Source of the DNA: Pantoea rwandensis
Lineage (GTDB): Bacteria > Pseudomonadota > Gammaproteobacteria > Enterobacterales > Enterobacteriaceae
DNA length: 64,000 nucleotides
NCBI RefSeq assembly: GCF_002095475.1
Contig: NZ_MLFR01000007.1
Location: 62,001 to 126,000 of the forward strand
Direction of reading: 5' to 3'
Made by a program: the position numbers and the translations under genes. Under the pieces are notes generated by a model, which had not been told where the DNA came from, ran no database searches, and worked only from the letters and a program-made list of their open reading frames with translations. Positions 22,573 to 32,521 of this stretch are shown here, one piece after another. How positions within the stretch are numbered: position 1 is the stretch's first letter; each line of letters opens with the position of its first letter.

Positions 22573-25500
22573 ATGTCCACTCAAAAACCTCATCCCTATG
22601 GTTTGTATGATCCCTCAGCAGGAAGTGATAGCTGTGGTGTTGGGTTTATTACCCGTAAGGACGGCGAGCAGACCCATGAGATCCTGCAGATGGCGCACAG
22701 CGCGTTATGCACAGTACCGCACCGTGGCGGCATGTCTGCTGAGGGCGTGGGCGATGGCGCAGGCGTCAACGTCGACCTTTCTTTAAACTTCTTCCGTAAA
22801 GTGACGGGCCAGCCACTGGAAGCCGGCCGCTTTGGCGTGGGTAACTTCTTTGTGCCAAAAGATGCTGAGCTGCGCGCGAACGCAGAGCGTCTGGTGGAGG
22901 AAACTCTGGCGGCACATAACTTCCCTGTGTTGATGAAACGCGATATGCCGTTGGACGGCAGCGTGACACGTCCAGCCGCCCTGCAATTCCAACTGCCGAT
23001 TGTGCAGTGGATCTTCGCCGCACCGCAGGAAGTCACTGAGCAGCTTGAGTTCGAGCGCCACATTTATCGTGCGCTGCTGGATATCGAAGCGCGTGCCTTT
23101 ACAGAAAGCGAATTCGGCGGTCTTTATCCGCTGTCGCTCTCTTCCCGTACTCAGGTATTCAAAGCACGACTGAACTCCAATGAAGTTATCCCTTACTTCA
23201 AAGATTTGACCGATGTGGATCATCAGGTGCGCGGGCTGTTCTTCCATACCCGCTTCTCAACCAACACCGATCCACACACCACCATGGCGCAGCCGTTCCG
23301 CCTGATGGCGCACAACGGTGAATTGAACACCGACCGTAAAAACCGCATTGCAGAAGCTGCGCTGATGCTGGCGCGCGGCAAGAAAATCGTGCGTCCAAAA
23401 GGACAATCTGACAGCTCGCGTCTTGACCAGAGCATCCATAGCCGCTTAATGGAAGATAACCTCGACCTGATCAATGCCGTGGTTTCCATGATGCCGCCAG
23501 CGTGGGAAAACGACACCTCGCTGTCGAATGAAGTGCGCGCCATGCTGGAGTACTTCTCTCTTTATGAAGAGAAGAACGATGGCCCAGCAGCGTTAATCTT
23601 TGGCAACGGCGAAGTGATCGGTGCGCGTCTTGACCGCCTGGGTCTGCGTCCGCTGCGTTCCGTAGAAACCGCCGAATATATCGGTGCGATGTCCGAAGCA
23701 GGACAGATTGCTTTCCCACCGGAAAGCGTATTGCGTCGTGGTCGTATCGAAGCGGGCGGCATGCTCTACTACGATCACACAGAAAAACGCTCTTACACCA
23801 CGGTGGAAGCGCTGGAAAAACTGGCAGCAGAGAAAGATTACCTTTCACTGCTGAGCTCGGCCCGTGTTGACCTGCAAGATCTGCCAGAAATTCAGGCAGA
23901 GCAACTGGGTTCACCGCTGCGCTATCGTGGCGACCTCAAAACCTATCAGCGTTTTGTGGCGTACTACTATAACCAGGAAAGCTTCAAATTTATGATGGAC
24001 CCGATGCTGCAAACCGGCGCTGAGAAGATCTCGGCAATGGGTTACGGCAACGCCATCAATGGCCTGTCTGACCACGAAGGCGGCATGGCGCACTACTTCT
24101 CACAACGTTTTGCTCAGGTCACCAACCCGCCACTGGATTCCATCCGTGAAGCGGACGGCATGACGCTGCGCGTGGCGCTGGGTGCGAAGCCGCATCTCGG
24201 CCGCAGCAAAGGCCAGCAGGTCATCGTGCCGACGCCGATCCTGACGCACCTTGATATGCTGCGTCTGCGCGAGCAAACCGTAGCGCCTTATGCACGTTTC
24301 GAGATGCTGTATGTGCCAGTGGTGGGTAAGGACATCGTCAGCCGTGCGGCCAACGCCAAAGCGCTGGAAAACGCCATTGATGATTTGGCTCAGCAGGTCG
24401 TGGATTTTGCGCGCCAGCAAGGCGGTATTGCGGTCATCACTGACCGCCACATCTCTTCTACTCACGCTGCCATCCCGATGCTGCTGATGGTTTCAGCGAT
24501 TAACCAACGTCTGGTGCAGGAAGGTCTGCGTCTGGATGTCTCTTTAGTCGTCGAAAGTGGCCAGAGCATCTCTTCACACCACATTGCTGCCACTCTGGGC
24601 TTCGGCGCGTCCGCGGTTTACCCACTGGGCGTGCAGATGCGTGCAGAAGAGAAATTTGGCGAAGGTGAAGAAGGCAACAAAGCCTTTAAGCGCTATGCCA
24701 AAGCGGCAGAAAAAGCCTTAATGAAAACCATGGGTAAAGTGGGTCTCTGTACTGTAGAGAGCTATAGCTGTGGTGAGTTCTTCGAACCTAACTTCCTTGA
24801 TACCGAAGATCCGGTACTGAAGAAGTATTTCCCGAATATCAAAACACCAGTGGGCGGCGCGGGCTTCCCGGCTATCGCTCAGATGGCGGCAGACTGGCAT
24901 CAGAGCTCGCTGAAAATTCAGGGCGAGGCTGAAGTGCCATTGCTAGGTCTGTTCAAAGAGCGTGCGGAAGGTGCCGGTCACTCTTACGGAACCATTGCCG
25001 TACGTACCTTTATCGACATGACCGAGCAGCCGATTCGCTTCGCTGATAAAGCGCGCGAAGAGGACAACTTTATTCGTTTGATGACGCTGGCCAAACTGGA
25101 TAATGCTTTCAATATCAAAGCGGAAGCTTTTAAAGATAGCAGCTTCGAACGCATCCCGAACGAGGTGATTGATACGCTGGCGATCACGCCGGATTACCGT
25201 CAGTTCTCCAGTCTGATGCATGCGGAGCGTAAACGTCGTCCAGCGGCACTGCGCGACATCCTCGCTCTGCCGTGCGATTTGACCCACGTTGATAGCGAAG
25301 CTGAATTCGGCCGCAAACTGGGCCGCTACTCGCTGGTCAATAACGGCTTCGCCACCCGCGGTCTGAAGTGTGAAGCCGTGAACGGCAGCCTGAACCAGTT
25401 TGAACTGCGCCTGATTGATTCTATCGCAGGCCTGAAGCCAGAGAATGAGCGTCTGGAAGCTTTGGCGCGCGCATTGAAAACCCGTTTCAGCGACGATATC

Positions 25501-28104
25501 GAAAGCAGCAATGTGGCGGAAGGGGTACTGCATCTCACCGCTTACGGTAAAGCGGCAGACTACCTGTCACTGATCTTTACCGCCCTGCCTTCGCTGCCGC
25601 TGGACGAGATTCAACCGGCACACGAAATCACCCGTACCTTCGCTTCGGGTGCGATGAGTCACGGCGCCTTGGTTGCCCCAGCACACGAAGCCGTGGCGCA
25701 CGGCACCAACATGGTTGGCGGCATGAGTAACTGTGGTGAAGGTGGCGAGCACTATTCCCGTCATGGCACCATCCGTGCCTCACGCATCAAGCAGCTGGCA
25801 TCCGGTCGTTTCGGCGTCTGGGCGGCTTATCTGGCCGACCCGATGCTGGAAGAGCTGGAAATCAAAATCGGTCAGGGCGCGAAGCCAGGTGAAGGCGGAC
25901 AATTGCCGGCACCGAAAGTGACCGTTGAGATCGCCGCAGCGCGTGGCGGTACGCCAGGCGTTGAACTGGTATCTCCACCGCCGCACCACGACACTTACTC
26001 CATCGAGGATTTGGCGCAGCTAATCCACGACTGTAAAGCCGCACGCGTGCGCGTCATCGTGAAACTGGTGTCTTCTGAAGGCATCGGCACCATCGCAGTT
26101 GGCGTAGCAAAAGCCGGTGCAGACGTCATCAACGTGGCAGGTAACACCGGTGGTACCGGTGCAGCTTCCGTCACCAGCTTGAAATACACCGGTCGCGTTG
26201 CAGAGATTGGCATCGCTGAAGTACACCAGGCACTGTGTGCCAACGGTCTGCGTGACAAAGTTCAGCTGCGTTGCTCTGGCGCGCAGCAAACCGGTAGCGA
26301 CGTGATCAAATCCGCCCTGCTCGGTGGCGATAGCTTCGAGTTCGGCACCACCGCGCTGATGATGCTGAAATGCGTGATGGCGAAAAACTGTAACGTTAAA
26401 TGCCCGGCCGGTTTAACTACCAACGCCGAAGCCTTTGATGGCGATCCGCGTCAGCTGGCGCAGTACTTCGTTAACGTGGCACAAGAAGTGCGTGAATTCC
26501 TGGCGCGTCTCGGCCTGCGTTCACTGCGCGAAGCACGTGGCCGTTCTGACCTGCTGCATTTGATGGATCACCCACTGGAAGTCGGCAAGCTGGATCTGCG
26601 TGCGATGTTGACCGTAGTACCAGAGCAAAAGATCGCTAAGCCTGTCTATCTGGAGAAAGATTTCGAACTGGATAACGGCTGGGTTGATGAGCTGAAAACG
26701 CAGTTGATCAACCAGGCGAGTCGCGATATCGCCCTCGGCGCAGGCATTACCCTGAACAACCGTAACAAGAGCGTGGGCGGCCAATTAGCCATCGACATCG
26801 AGCGTATGCTCAACCACGAACTCTCTGCTGAACAACGTGCTGCATTGCCGGCGGTATTTAAAGACGATCGCGGTCGCCATTACCTGGCACCACGCACCGT
26901 GAATATCCATACCAGCGGTTCTGCCGGCCAGTCATTCGGTGCCTTCTGTAACGATGGTATGCAGATGAAGCACTACGGCACCTGTAACGACGGTGTGGGC
27001 AAAGGTCAATGCGGTGGCGAACTGGTGGTCATGTCACCGGGCGGCGGCGCACAAGACAGCGACGGCAACGTACTGATCGGTAACTTCGCGCTGTTTGGTG
27101 CGACCGGTGGCCGTTTGTTTGTACAGGGCCAGGCGGGCGACCGTTTCGCGGTTCGTAACTCCGGCGCAACGGCTGTTGTGGAAGGTGTCGGCGATTTCTG
27201 CTGCGAATACATGACTAACGGTGCGATTCTCAACCTCGGTACCTTCGGTAAAGGTTTCGGCAATGGCATGAGCGGTGGTTTCGCTTACCAGTATGACCCG
27301 TACGGCGCACTGGCAGGACACGCAGCGGGTGATTCCGTGCTGTTCGGTTCTATCGCCGATGAAGATGAATTGGCGCAGGTTCACAAGCAAGCGGTGTTGA
27401 GCATGCTGAACTGGCATCTGGAAGCCACCAACTCGCCGCGTGCAGCCTGGCTGCTGGAGAATTGGGAAACCGAATGCCACCACTTTGTCTACGTGATGCC
27501 GCGTTCGCTGCTGCTGTATCAAGACGGCGGCGAGATTCTGAAAGCGAAATCACGCAAGGATTTGCTGGAAGAACTGTCAACATCACTGGCTGCGCATCAG
27601 GTTGCCAAATTCAAAGCAGCATGGCGCACCGGCAAAACCATCGCCAATGGTGCAGTACCGGCTTACGGTGCGACAGATACGCTAGAGATGTTCGTTCTGC
27701 TGAACAACTACACCGTACTGAGCTTTGCGCAGCAGCTTGCGCTCGGCAAACTGCCAAAAGGCACTGCCGTTGAAGACCCTGCGGTTGAGAAAGCGGTACG
27801 CAATTTGCTGATGACGGAAGACTTCGCGCTGGTGAGCAAGCTGCAACGTCATGCCCGCTCAGCGATTGAAAGCTACAGCGATGACGAATTGGCCAGCCTG
27901 ATCGCGGCAAAACGTATGTCCGATTACAAAGCGGCACTGACGCAACGCAACATTCGCTCGATGGACAGCCTGGCAACCTATGGCTGGATCATTTATCAGG
28001 ATGCCCGTAACCGCGAGGTGCTCGGCCATCTACCTGATTTCGAAGAGCTGTTTGCGCGTGCTGCATTGCCAGAAATCGCCGCTGCTGTCGGGAAACTTTC
28101 CTGA
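22573..28104 (+). CDS. Glutamate synthase large subunit-like protein, divergent 1843-residue type
   Basis: It has the GltB domain order: a 20-residue propeptide, N-terminal nucleophile Cys21 (SDSCGVGF) of a class II glutamine amidotransferase, RFSTNT near 228 and HNGELNT near 248; a central domain; the FMN synthase domain from about 1020 (SGAMSHGALVAPAHEA, IGQGAKPGEGGQLP, SPPPHHDTYSIEDLAQLIHD); and a GXGXG C-terminal domain from about 1440. Expected reaction: glutamine plus 2-oxoglutarate to two glutamate. It differs from E. coli GltB (1486 residues): the amidotransferase-central part is about 140 residues longer, the 3Fe-4S cysteines are C1267-x5-C1273-x3-C1277 instead of C-x5-C-x4-C, and a helical extension of about 150 residues ends the protein. 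AAGGAGA lies six bases before the ATG. No gltD follows; a diflavin reductase gene does, suggesting a different electron donor. Confidence 0.85.
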   Translation: MSTQKPHPYGLYDPSAGSDSCGVGFITRKDGEQTHEILQMAHSALCTVPHRGGMSAEGVGDGAGVNVDLSLNFFRKVTGQPLEAGRFGVGNFFVPKDAELRANAERLVEETLAAHNFPVLMKRDMPLDGSVTRPAALQFQLPIVQWIFAAPQEVTEQLEFERHIYRALLDIEARAFTESEFGGLYPLSLSSRTQVFKARLNSNEVIPYFKDLTDVDHQVRGLFFHTRFSTNTDPHTTMAQPFRLMAHNGELNTDRKNRIAEAALMLARGKKIVRPKGQSDSSRLDQSIHSRLMEDNLDLINAVVSMMPPAWENDTSLSNEVRAMLEYFSLYEEKNDGPAALIFGNGEVIGARLDRLGLRPLRSVETAEYIGAMSEAGQIAFPPESVLRRGRIEAGGMLYYDHTEKRSYTTVEALEKLAAEKDYLSLLSSARVDLQDLPEIQAEQLGSPLRYRGDLKTYQRFVAYYYNQESFKFMMDPMLQTGAEKISAMGYGNAINGLSDHEGGMAHYFSQRFAQVTNPPLDSIREADGMTLRVALGAKPHLGRSKGQQVIVPTPILTHLDMLRLREQTVAPYARFEMLYVPVVGKDIVSRAANAKALENAIDDLAQQVVDFARQQGGIAVITDRHISSTHAAIPMLLMVSAINQRLVQEGLRLDVSLVVESGQSISSHHIAATLGFGASAVYPLGVQMRAEEKFGEGEEGNKAFKRYAKAAEKALMKTMGKVGLCTVESYSCGEFFEPNFLDTEDPVLKKYFPNIKTPVGGAGFPAIAQMAADWHQSSLKIQGEAEVPLLGLFKERAEGAGHSYGTIAVRTFIDMTEQPIRFADKAREEDNFIRLMTLAKLDNAFNIKAEAFKDSSFERIPNEVIDTLAITPDYRQFSSLMHAERKRRPAALRDILALPCDLTHVDSEAEFGRKLGRYSLVNNGFATRGLKCEAVNGSLNQFELRLIDSIAGLKPENERLEALARALKTRFSDDIESSNVAEGVLHLTAYGKAADYLSLIFTALPSLPLDEIQPAHEITRTFASGAMSHGALVAPAHEAVAHGTNMVGGMSNCGEGGEHYSRHGTIRASRIKQLASGRFGVWAAYLADPMLEELEIKIGQGAKPGEGGQLPAPKVTVEIAAARGGTPGVELVSPPPHHDTYSIEDLAQLIHDCKAARVRVIVKLVSSEGIGTIAVGVAKAGADVINVAGNTGGTGAASVTSLKYTGRVAEIGIAEVHQALCANGLRDKVQLRCSGAQQTGSDVIKSALLGGDSFEFGTTALMMLKCVMAKNCNVKCPAGLTTNAEAFDGDPRQLAQYFVNVAQEVREFLARLGLRSLREARGRSDLLHLMDHPLEVGKLDLRAMLTVVPEQKIAKPVYLEKDFELDNGWVDELKTQLINQASRDIALGAGITLNNRNKSVGGQLAIDIERMLNHELSAEQRAALPAVFKDDRGRHYLAPRTVNIHTSGSAGQSFGAFCNDGMQMKHYGTCNDGVGKGQCGGELVVMSPGGGAQDSDGNVLIGNFALFGATGGRLFVQGQAGDRFAVRNSGATAVVEGVGDFCCEYMTNGAILNLGTFGKGFGNGMSGGFAYQYDPYGALAGHAAGDSVLFGSIADEDELAQVHKQAVLSMLNWHLEATNSPRAAWLLENWETECHHFVYVMPRSLLLYQDGGEILKAKSRKDLLEELSTSLAAHQVAKFKAAWRTGKTIANGAVPAYGATDTLEMFVLLNNYTVLSFAQQLALGKLPKGTAVEDPAVEKAVRNLLMTEDFALVSKLQRHARSAIESYSDDELASLIAAKRMSDYKAALTQRNIRSMDSLATYGWIIYQDARNREVLGHLPDFEELFARAALPEIAAAVGKLS

Positions 28105-28170
28105 TAGCAGCACCAATGAATGTGTGTATATTGACTGAACATCACGAAACGGGTTTGAGTACAGATATCC

Positions 28171-29925
28171 ATGAAGATTCCTTACATTCCTGAAGATGCG
28201 CCCTTTAACGGCGAACAGAAATACTGGCTGGCGGGTTTTCTCGCCGGTCTCCACTCGCGCCTGCTGGTATTAGAAGATAAGCAGACGGCACCTGCAGCCG
28301 GTGGCAGCACCAATACCCAGCTGCACATTCTGTTCGGTTCACAAACCGGCAACGCAGAAGCGCTGGCACAAACGGCCGCTAAAGCCGCACGTGCCAAAGG
28401 TCTGGTGCCAGTGGTTCAGGCATTGGGCGAAGTGGACCTGGACGTGTTCGCGACCATGCGTCATGTGCTGATTGTCACCTCCACCTATGGTGAAGGCGAA
28501 ATGCCGGACAACGCCCAGCTGTTCTGGCAGGCACTCTCTGCCAGCACCGCACCACGCCTGGAGCAGATGCACTTTGCCATCCTGGCGATTGGCGATACCG
28601 GTTACGACGGCTTCTGCCAGGCGGGTAAATTCTTCGATATGCGTCTGGAACAGCTGGGCGCTAAGCGCGTCTTTGACCGTATCGATTGCGACATCGACTT
28701 TGAAGAACCTTCCAGTGTCTGGATTGGCGATGCGATGCCACAGTTTGCCGCCAGTGCCGGCAGCAGCGGTACCGTATTAGAGAGCGCGCCAGAAGCCCCT
28801 GTCATCCCTGGTAGCAACAAGCAAAACCCTTACGCGGCGGCGTTGGCAACCAATAAACGTCTGTCAGGCGAATCCTCGGCGAAAGATATCCGTCACTTCG
28901 AATTCGATTTGACCGACAGCGGCCTAAAGTATGAAGCCGGTGATGCGCTGGGTGTTATCCCAGTGAACGATGCTGAGCTGGTCAGCCTGCTGCTGAGCGA
29001 GCTGAAAGCGGACTATGAAACCCCGGTGCCAAGTTTTGATCGTAACCTCGGCGATCTGCTGACCTATCAGTTCGAGATCTCCGAGCCATCGCGCAAGCTG
29101 ATTGAGTGGGTTGGCCAGCACACTGCCAACCAGGAACTGCTGCACGTGTTGCAACACGACGATAAAGACACCCTGGCTAACTGGCTGTGGGGCAAAGACA
29201 CACTGGATCTGCTACAGCTTGAGCTGAAGCGCAATCTGTCTGTGCCTGAGTTTGTGGCGATGCTGCGCCCGCTGCAACATCGTGCGTACTCCATCTCCTC
29301 CAGCTCCAAAACGCATCCAAATCAGGTGCACCTGACGATTGCTTCCGTGCGCTACCACAGCGGTGGCCGTGAGCGTAAAGGCGTGTGCTCGACCTATCTG
29401 GCGGAACGCGTACGACGTGGCGAGAAGCCCGCGATCTTTATTTCTCCGAACAAAGCGTTCCGCGTGCCGGCTAACGGCAATGCTCCGCTAATCATGGTTG
29501 GTCCAGGAACCGGTATTGCACCGTTTCGTGCTTTCCTGCAGGAACGTCAGTCAACGGGCGCTGAAGGTAAAAACTGGCTGTTCTTTGGCGATCAGCATCA
29601 GGAACATGATTACATCTACGAAGATGAGCTGTCTGGCTGGCAGCAAAGCGGCCTGCTGACGCAGCTTGACCTGGCATTCTCACGTGACCAGGAAGAGAAG
29701 ATTTATGTGCAGAACCGTATGCTGGAGAAAGGCGCTGAGCTGTATGCATGGCTTCAGGAAGGTGCTTACTTCTACGTCTGTGGTGATGCCTCTCGCATGG
29801 CGAAGGATGTCGACTCTGCGCTGTATGAAGTAGTCCGTCAGTTCGGTGGCCTCTCCAGTGAACGTGCAGCAGCTTACATCGACCAGTTGAAGAAAGATAA
29901 GCGCTACCTGCGTGACGTCTACTAA
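28171..29925 (+). CDS. CysJ-like diflavin reductase (FMN/FAD/NADPH)
   Basis: A 584-residue protein resembling the sulfite reductase flavoprotein CysJ. Order: a short N-terminal segment, a flavodoxin domain (FGSQTGNAEALA near residue 54, TSTYGEGEMPDNA), an FAD domain (RAYSISSSS, GVCSTYLAERV) and an NADPH domain (GPGTGIAPFRAFLQ, FFGDQHQEHDYIY, CGDASRMAKDV) ending in the aromatic LRDVY. It should move electrons from NADPH through FAD to FMN. No cysI or cysH is nearby; it lies 66 bp after the glutamate synthase-like gene and before a terminator, so I infer that it feeds that enzyme in place of GltD. A role in sulfite reduction remains the alternative. Confidence 0.88.
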   Translation: MKIPYIPEDAPFNGEQKYWLAGFLAGLHSRLLVLEDKQTAPAAGGSTNTQLHILFGSQTGNAEALAQTAAKAARAKGLVPVVQALGEVDLDVFATMRHVLIVTSTYGEGEMPDNAQLFWQALSASTAPRLEQMHFAILAIGDTGYDGFCQAGKFFDMRLEQLGAKRVFDRIDCDIDFEEPSSVWIGDAMPQFAASAGSSGTVLESAPEAPVIPGSNKQNPYAAALATNKRLSGESSAKDIRHFEFDLTDSGLKYEAGDALGVIPVNDAELVSLLLSELKADYETPVPSFDRNLGDLLTYQFEISEPSRKLIEWVGQHTANQELLHVLQHDDKDTLANWLWGKDTLDLLQLELKRNLSVPEFVAMLRPLQHRAYSISSSSKTHPNQVHLTIASVRYHSGGRERKGVCSTYLAERVRRGEKPAIFISPNKAFRVPANGNAPLIMVGPGTGIAPFRAFLQERQSTGAEGKNWLFFGDQHQEHDYIYEDELSGWQQSGLLTQLDLAFSRDQEEKIYVQNRMLEKGAELYAWLQEGAYFYVCGDASRMAKDVDSALYEVVRQFGGLSSERAAAYIDQLKKDKRYLRDVY

Positions 29926-29940
29926 GATGCATCCATAAAA

Positions 29941-29964
29941 AAACGGGCCAATTGGCCCGTTTTT
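29941..29964. terminator. Bidirectional terminator after the reductase gene
   Basis: A long self-complementary stem (AAACGGGCCAATTGGCCCGTTT) flanked by A-runs and T-runs, between the convergent reductase gene and sspB. It should serve both. Confidence 0.85.
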
Positions 29965-29990
29965 ATTACATGCGATTTATTTCACATGCT

Positions 29991-30473
29991 TTATTTCACC
30001 ACTCGCAGTGAGGGACGTCCACCACGCGGTGGCGGTTCATCATCTGGCGAGTGATCGTTATCAGCCGCATTGTCCGGACGATCGCCATCAATCACAGACA
30101 TCATCGTCTCTTCCTGGCCTTCCTGCTCGTCCGTTGCCAACTCGTAAGCCGGTTCCGGTTCGAACATGGTACCTGCGCCGTTTTCACGTGCGTAGATAGC
30201 GAGAACCGCAGCCATTGGCACAGAAACCTGGCGTGGCACGCCACCGAAGCGCGCATTAAAACGCACTTCATCGTTGGAGAGGTCAAGATTACCGACAGCG
30301 CGTGGCGCAATGTTCAGAACGATCTGTCCATCACGCGCATACTCCAGCGGCACTTGCACACCAGGCAGATTGATGTCGACCACCAGATGCGGCGTTAACT
30401 GGTTGTCGAGCAACCAGTCATAAAACGCACGCAGCAGATACGGACGACGAGCCGTTAGTTGCGACATTTCCAT
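29991..30473 (-). CDS. sspB: ClpXP adaptor SspB
   Basis: A 160-residue adaptor that binds ssrA-tagged and other substrates and delivers them to ClpXP. It has the substrate-binding domain (PYLLRAFYDWLLDNQLTPHLVVD), an acidic flexible linker and the ClpX-binding tail RGGRPSLRVVK. It lies 3 bp after sspA in the same operon. Confidence 0.97.
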   Translation of the reverse strand: MEMSQLTARRPYLLRAFYDWLLDNQLTPHLVVDINLPGVQVPLEYARDGQIVLNIAPRAVGNLDLSNDEVRFNARFGGVPRQVSVPMAAVLAIYARENGAGTMFEPEPAYELATDEQEGQEETMMSVIDGDRPDNAADNDHSPDDEPPPRGGRPSLRVVK

Positions 30474-30476
30474 ACA

Positions 30477-31118
30477 TTAGCCCCGGGCTTGCAGGCGCAT
30501 TTCACGTTCCGCTTCCGTTAATGAAGCCAGGAAAGAGTCACGTTCAAATACGCGCGTCATATAGCCTTTCAGCTCTTTAGAACCGGCACCAACCAGTTCA
30601 ACACCCATTTGCGGCAGACGCCACAGCAGCGGTGCCAGGTAGCAATCGACCAGGCTGAACTCTTCGCTCATGAAGAACGGTGTGCGAGCGAACAGTGGAG
30701 CAATTGCCAACAGCTCTTCACGCAGTTGCTTGCGTGCAGCGTCTGCTTCAGCATTGTTACCGGTTTCGATAGCACGCATCAGCGTATACCAATCCTGCTC
30801 GATGCGATGCATCATCAGGCGGCTTTCACCACGCGCAACCGGATAAACTGGCATCAGCGGTGGGTGTGGAAAACGCTCGTCCAGGTATTCCATGATGATG
30901 CGTGATTCATACAGCGTCAGTTCACGGTCAACCAGCGTTGGCACAGTACGATACGGGTTGAGGTCAATCAGATCCTGCGGCAGGTTATCCGTTTCAACCT
31001 GCTCGATCTCCACGCTGACGCCCTTTTCAGCCAGTACGATACGTACTTGATGGCTAAAAATGTCAGTCGGACCAGAAAACAGCGTCATTACCGAACGTTT
31101 GTTGGCAGCGACAGCCAT
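30477..31118 (-). CDS. sspA: Stringent starvation protein A
   Basis: A 213-residue RNA polymerase-associated protein with a GST fold but no glutathione activity in known relatives. The N-terminus MAVAANKRSVMTLFSGPTD and the PHPPLMPVYPVARGESRL surface are nearly identical to E. coli. I start at 31118, four codons inside the open frame, with GGAGG just upstream. It is first of sspAB. Confidence 0.97.
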   Translation of the reverse strand: MAVAANKRSVMTLFSGPTDIFSHQVRIVLAEKGVSVEIEQVETDNLPQDLIDLNPYRTVPTLVDRELTLYESRIIMEYLDERFPHPPLMPVYPVARGESRLMMHRIEQDWYTLMRAIETGNNAEADAARKQLREELLAIAPLFARTPFFMSEEFSLVDCYLAPLLWRLPQMGVELVGAGSKELKGYMTRVFERDSFLASLTEAEREMRLQARG

Positions 31119-31387
31119 GAAAACCTCCAAGTTTGTTCACAAAAAGATACTGCGAATAGCCAACCACGCGGCGACTCACCTGCTCATTAGATTCGCACAC
31201 AGCCAGCGTTCATCACATTATCCGGCCATCCTGACAGGAAAACGCGTATAACAATCCGGCTTGCGGGCGCAAAGTGTCAGTGAGTTTACCAGATTTTAAG
31301 CAGCTTGTGGGGCGGGGATACTCTTTTGCGGACAAAATGCGGGTAAAGTTCGCGTTTTTAGCGTTAGAAATCGTGAATACAGAAAAG

Positions 31388-31413
31388 AAAAAACCCGCCG
31401 AAGCGGGTTTTTT
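31388..31413 (-). terminator. Terminator after rpsI
   Basis: Stem CCCGC/GCGGG extended by six A-T pairs, with a CGAA loop. It lies 32 bp past the rpsI stop and gives a strong U-run on the minus strand. Confidence 0.85.
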
Positions 31414-31445
31414 GAGCCAAATGTTTCTGCCAAAGGCAGCAACAA

Positions 31446-31841
<396 letters not shown>

Positions 31842-31853
31842 CTATAATCCCGA

Positions 31854-32306
<453 letters not shown>

Positions 32307-32521
32307 TTACACGTTGGTGAAATCCCAAACGCTAAGTAAACGATTGAGGCTCACACGACCATTTTGCCCAGCAAGCCACCCCTTCAAGTGAGTTACCGGA
32401 TCACATCGAGTTCTTGGGAAAGAAAACCGATGCTGTAACGTGGGGTCGCAAGATTATAGAGAAGTCGAACTCAAAGATCGAACCTTTTTGCATCGAAATC
32501 CTGCGTTTTTTGCCCACGTCA

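Noticed and set aside
24943..25533. A 196-codon open frame on the minus strand
   Set aside because: Antisense to the glutamate synthase-like gene, without start signal or similarity.
28171..29925. Annotating the diflavin reductase as cysJ
   Set aside because: cysI and cysH are absent from the neighbourhood, and it is linked to the glutamate synthase-like gene.
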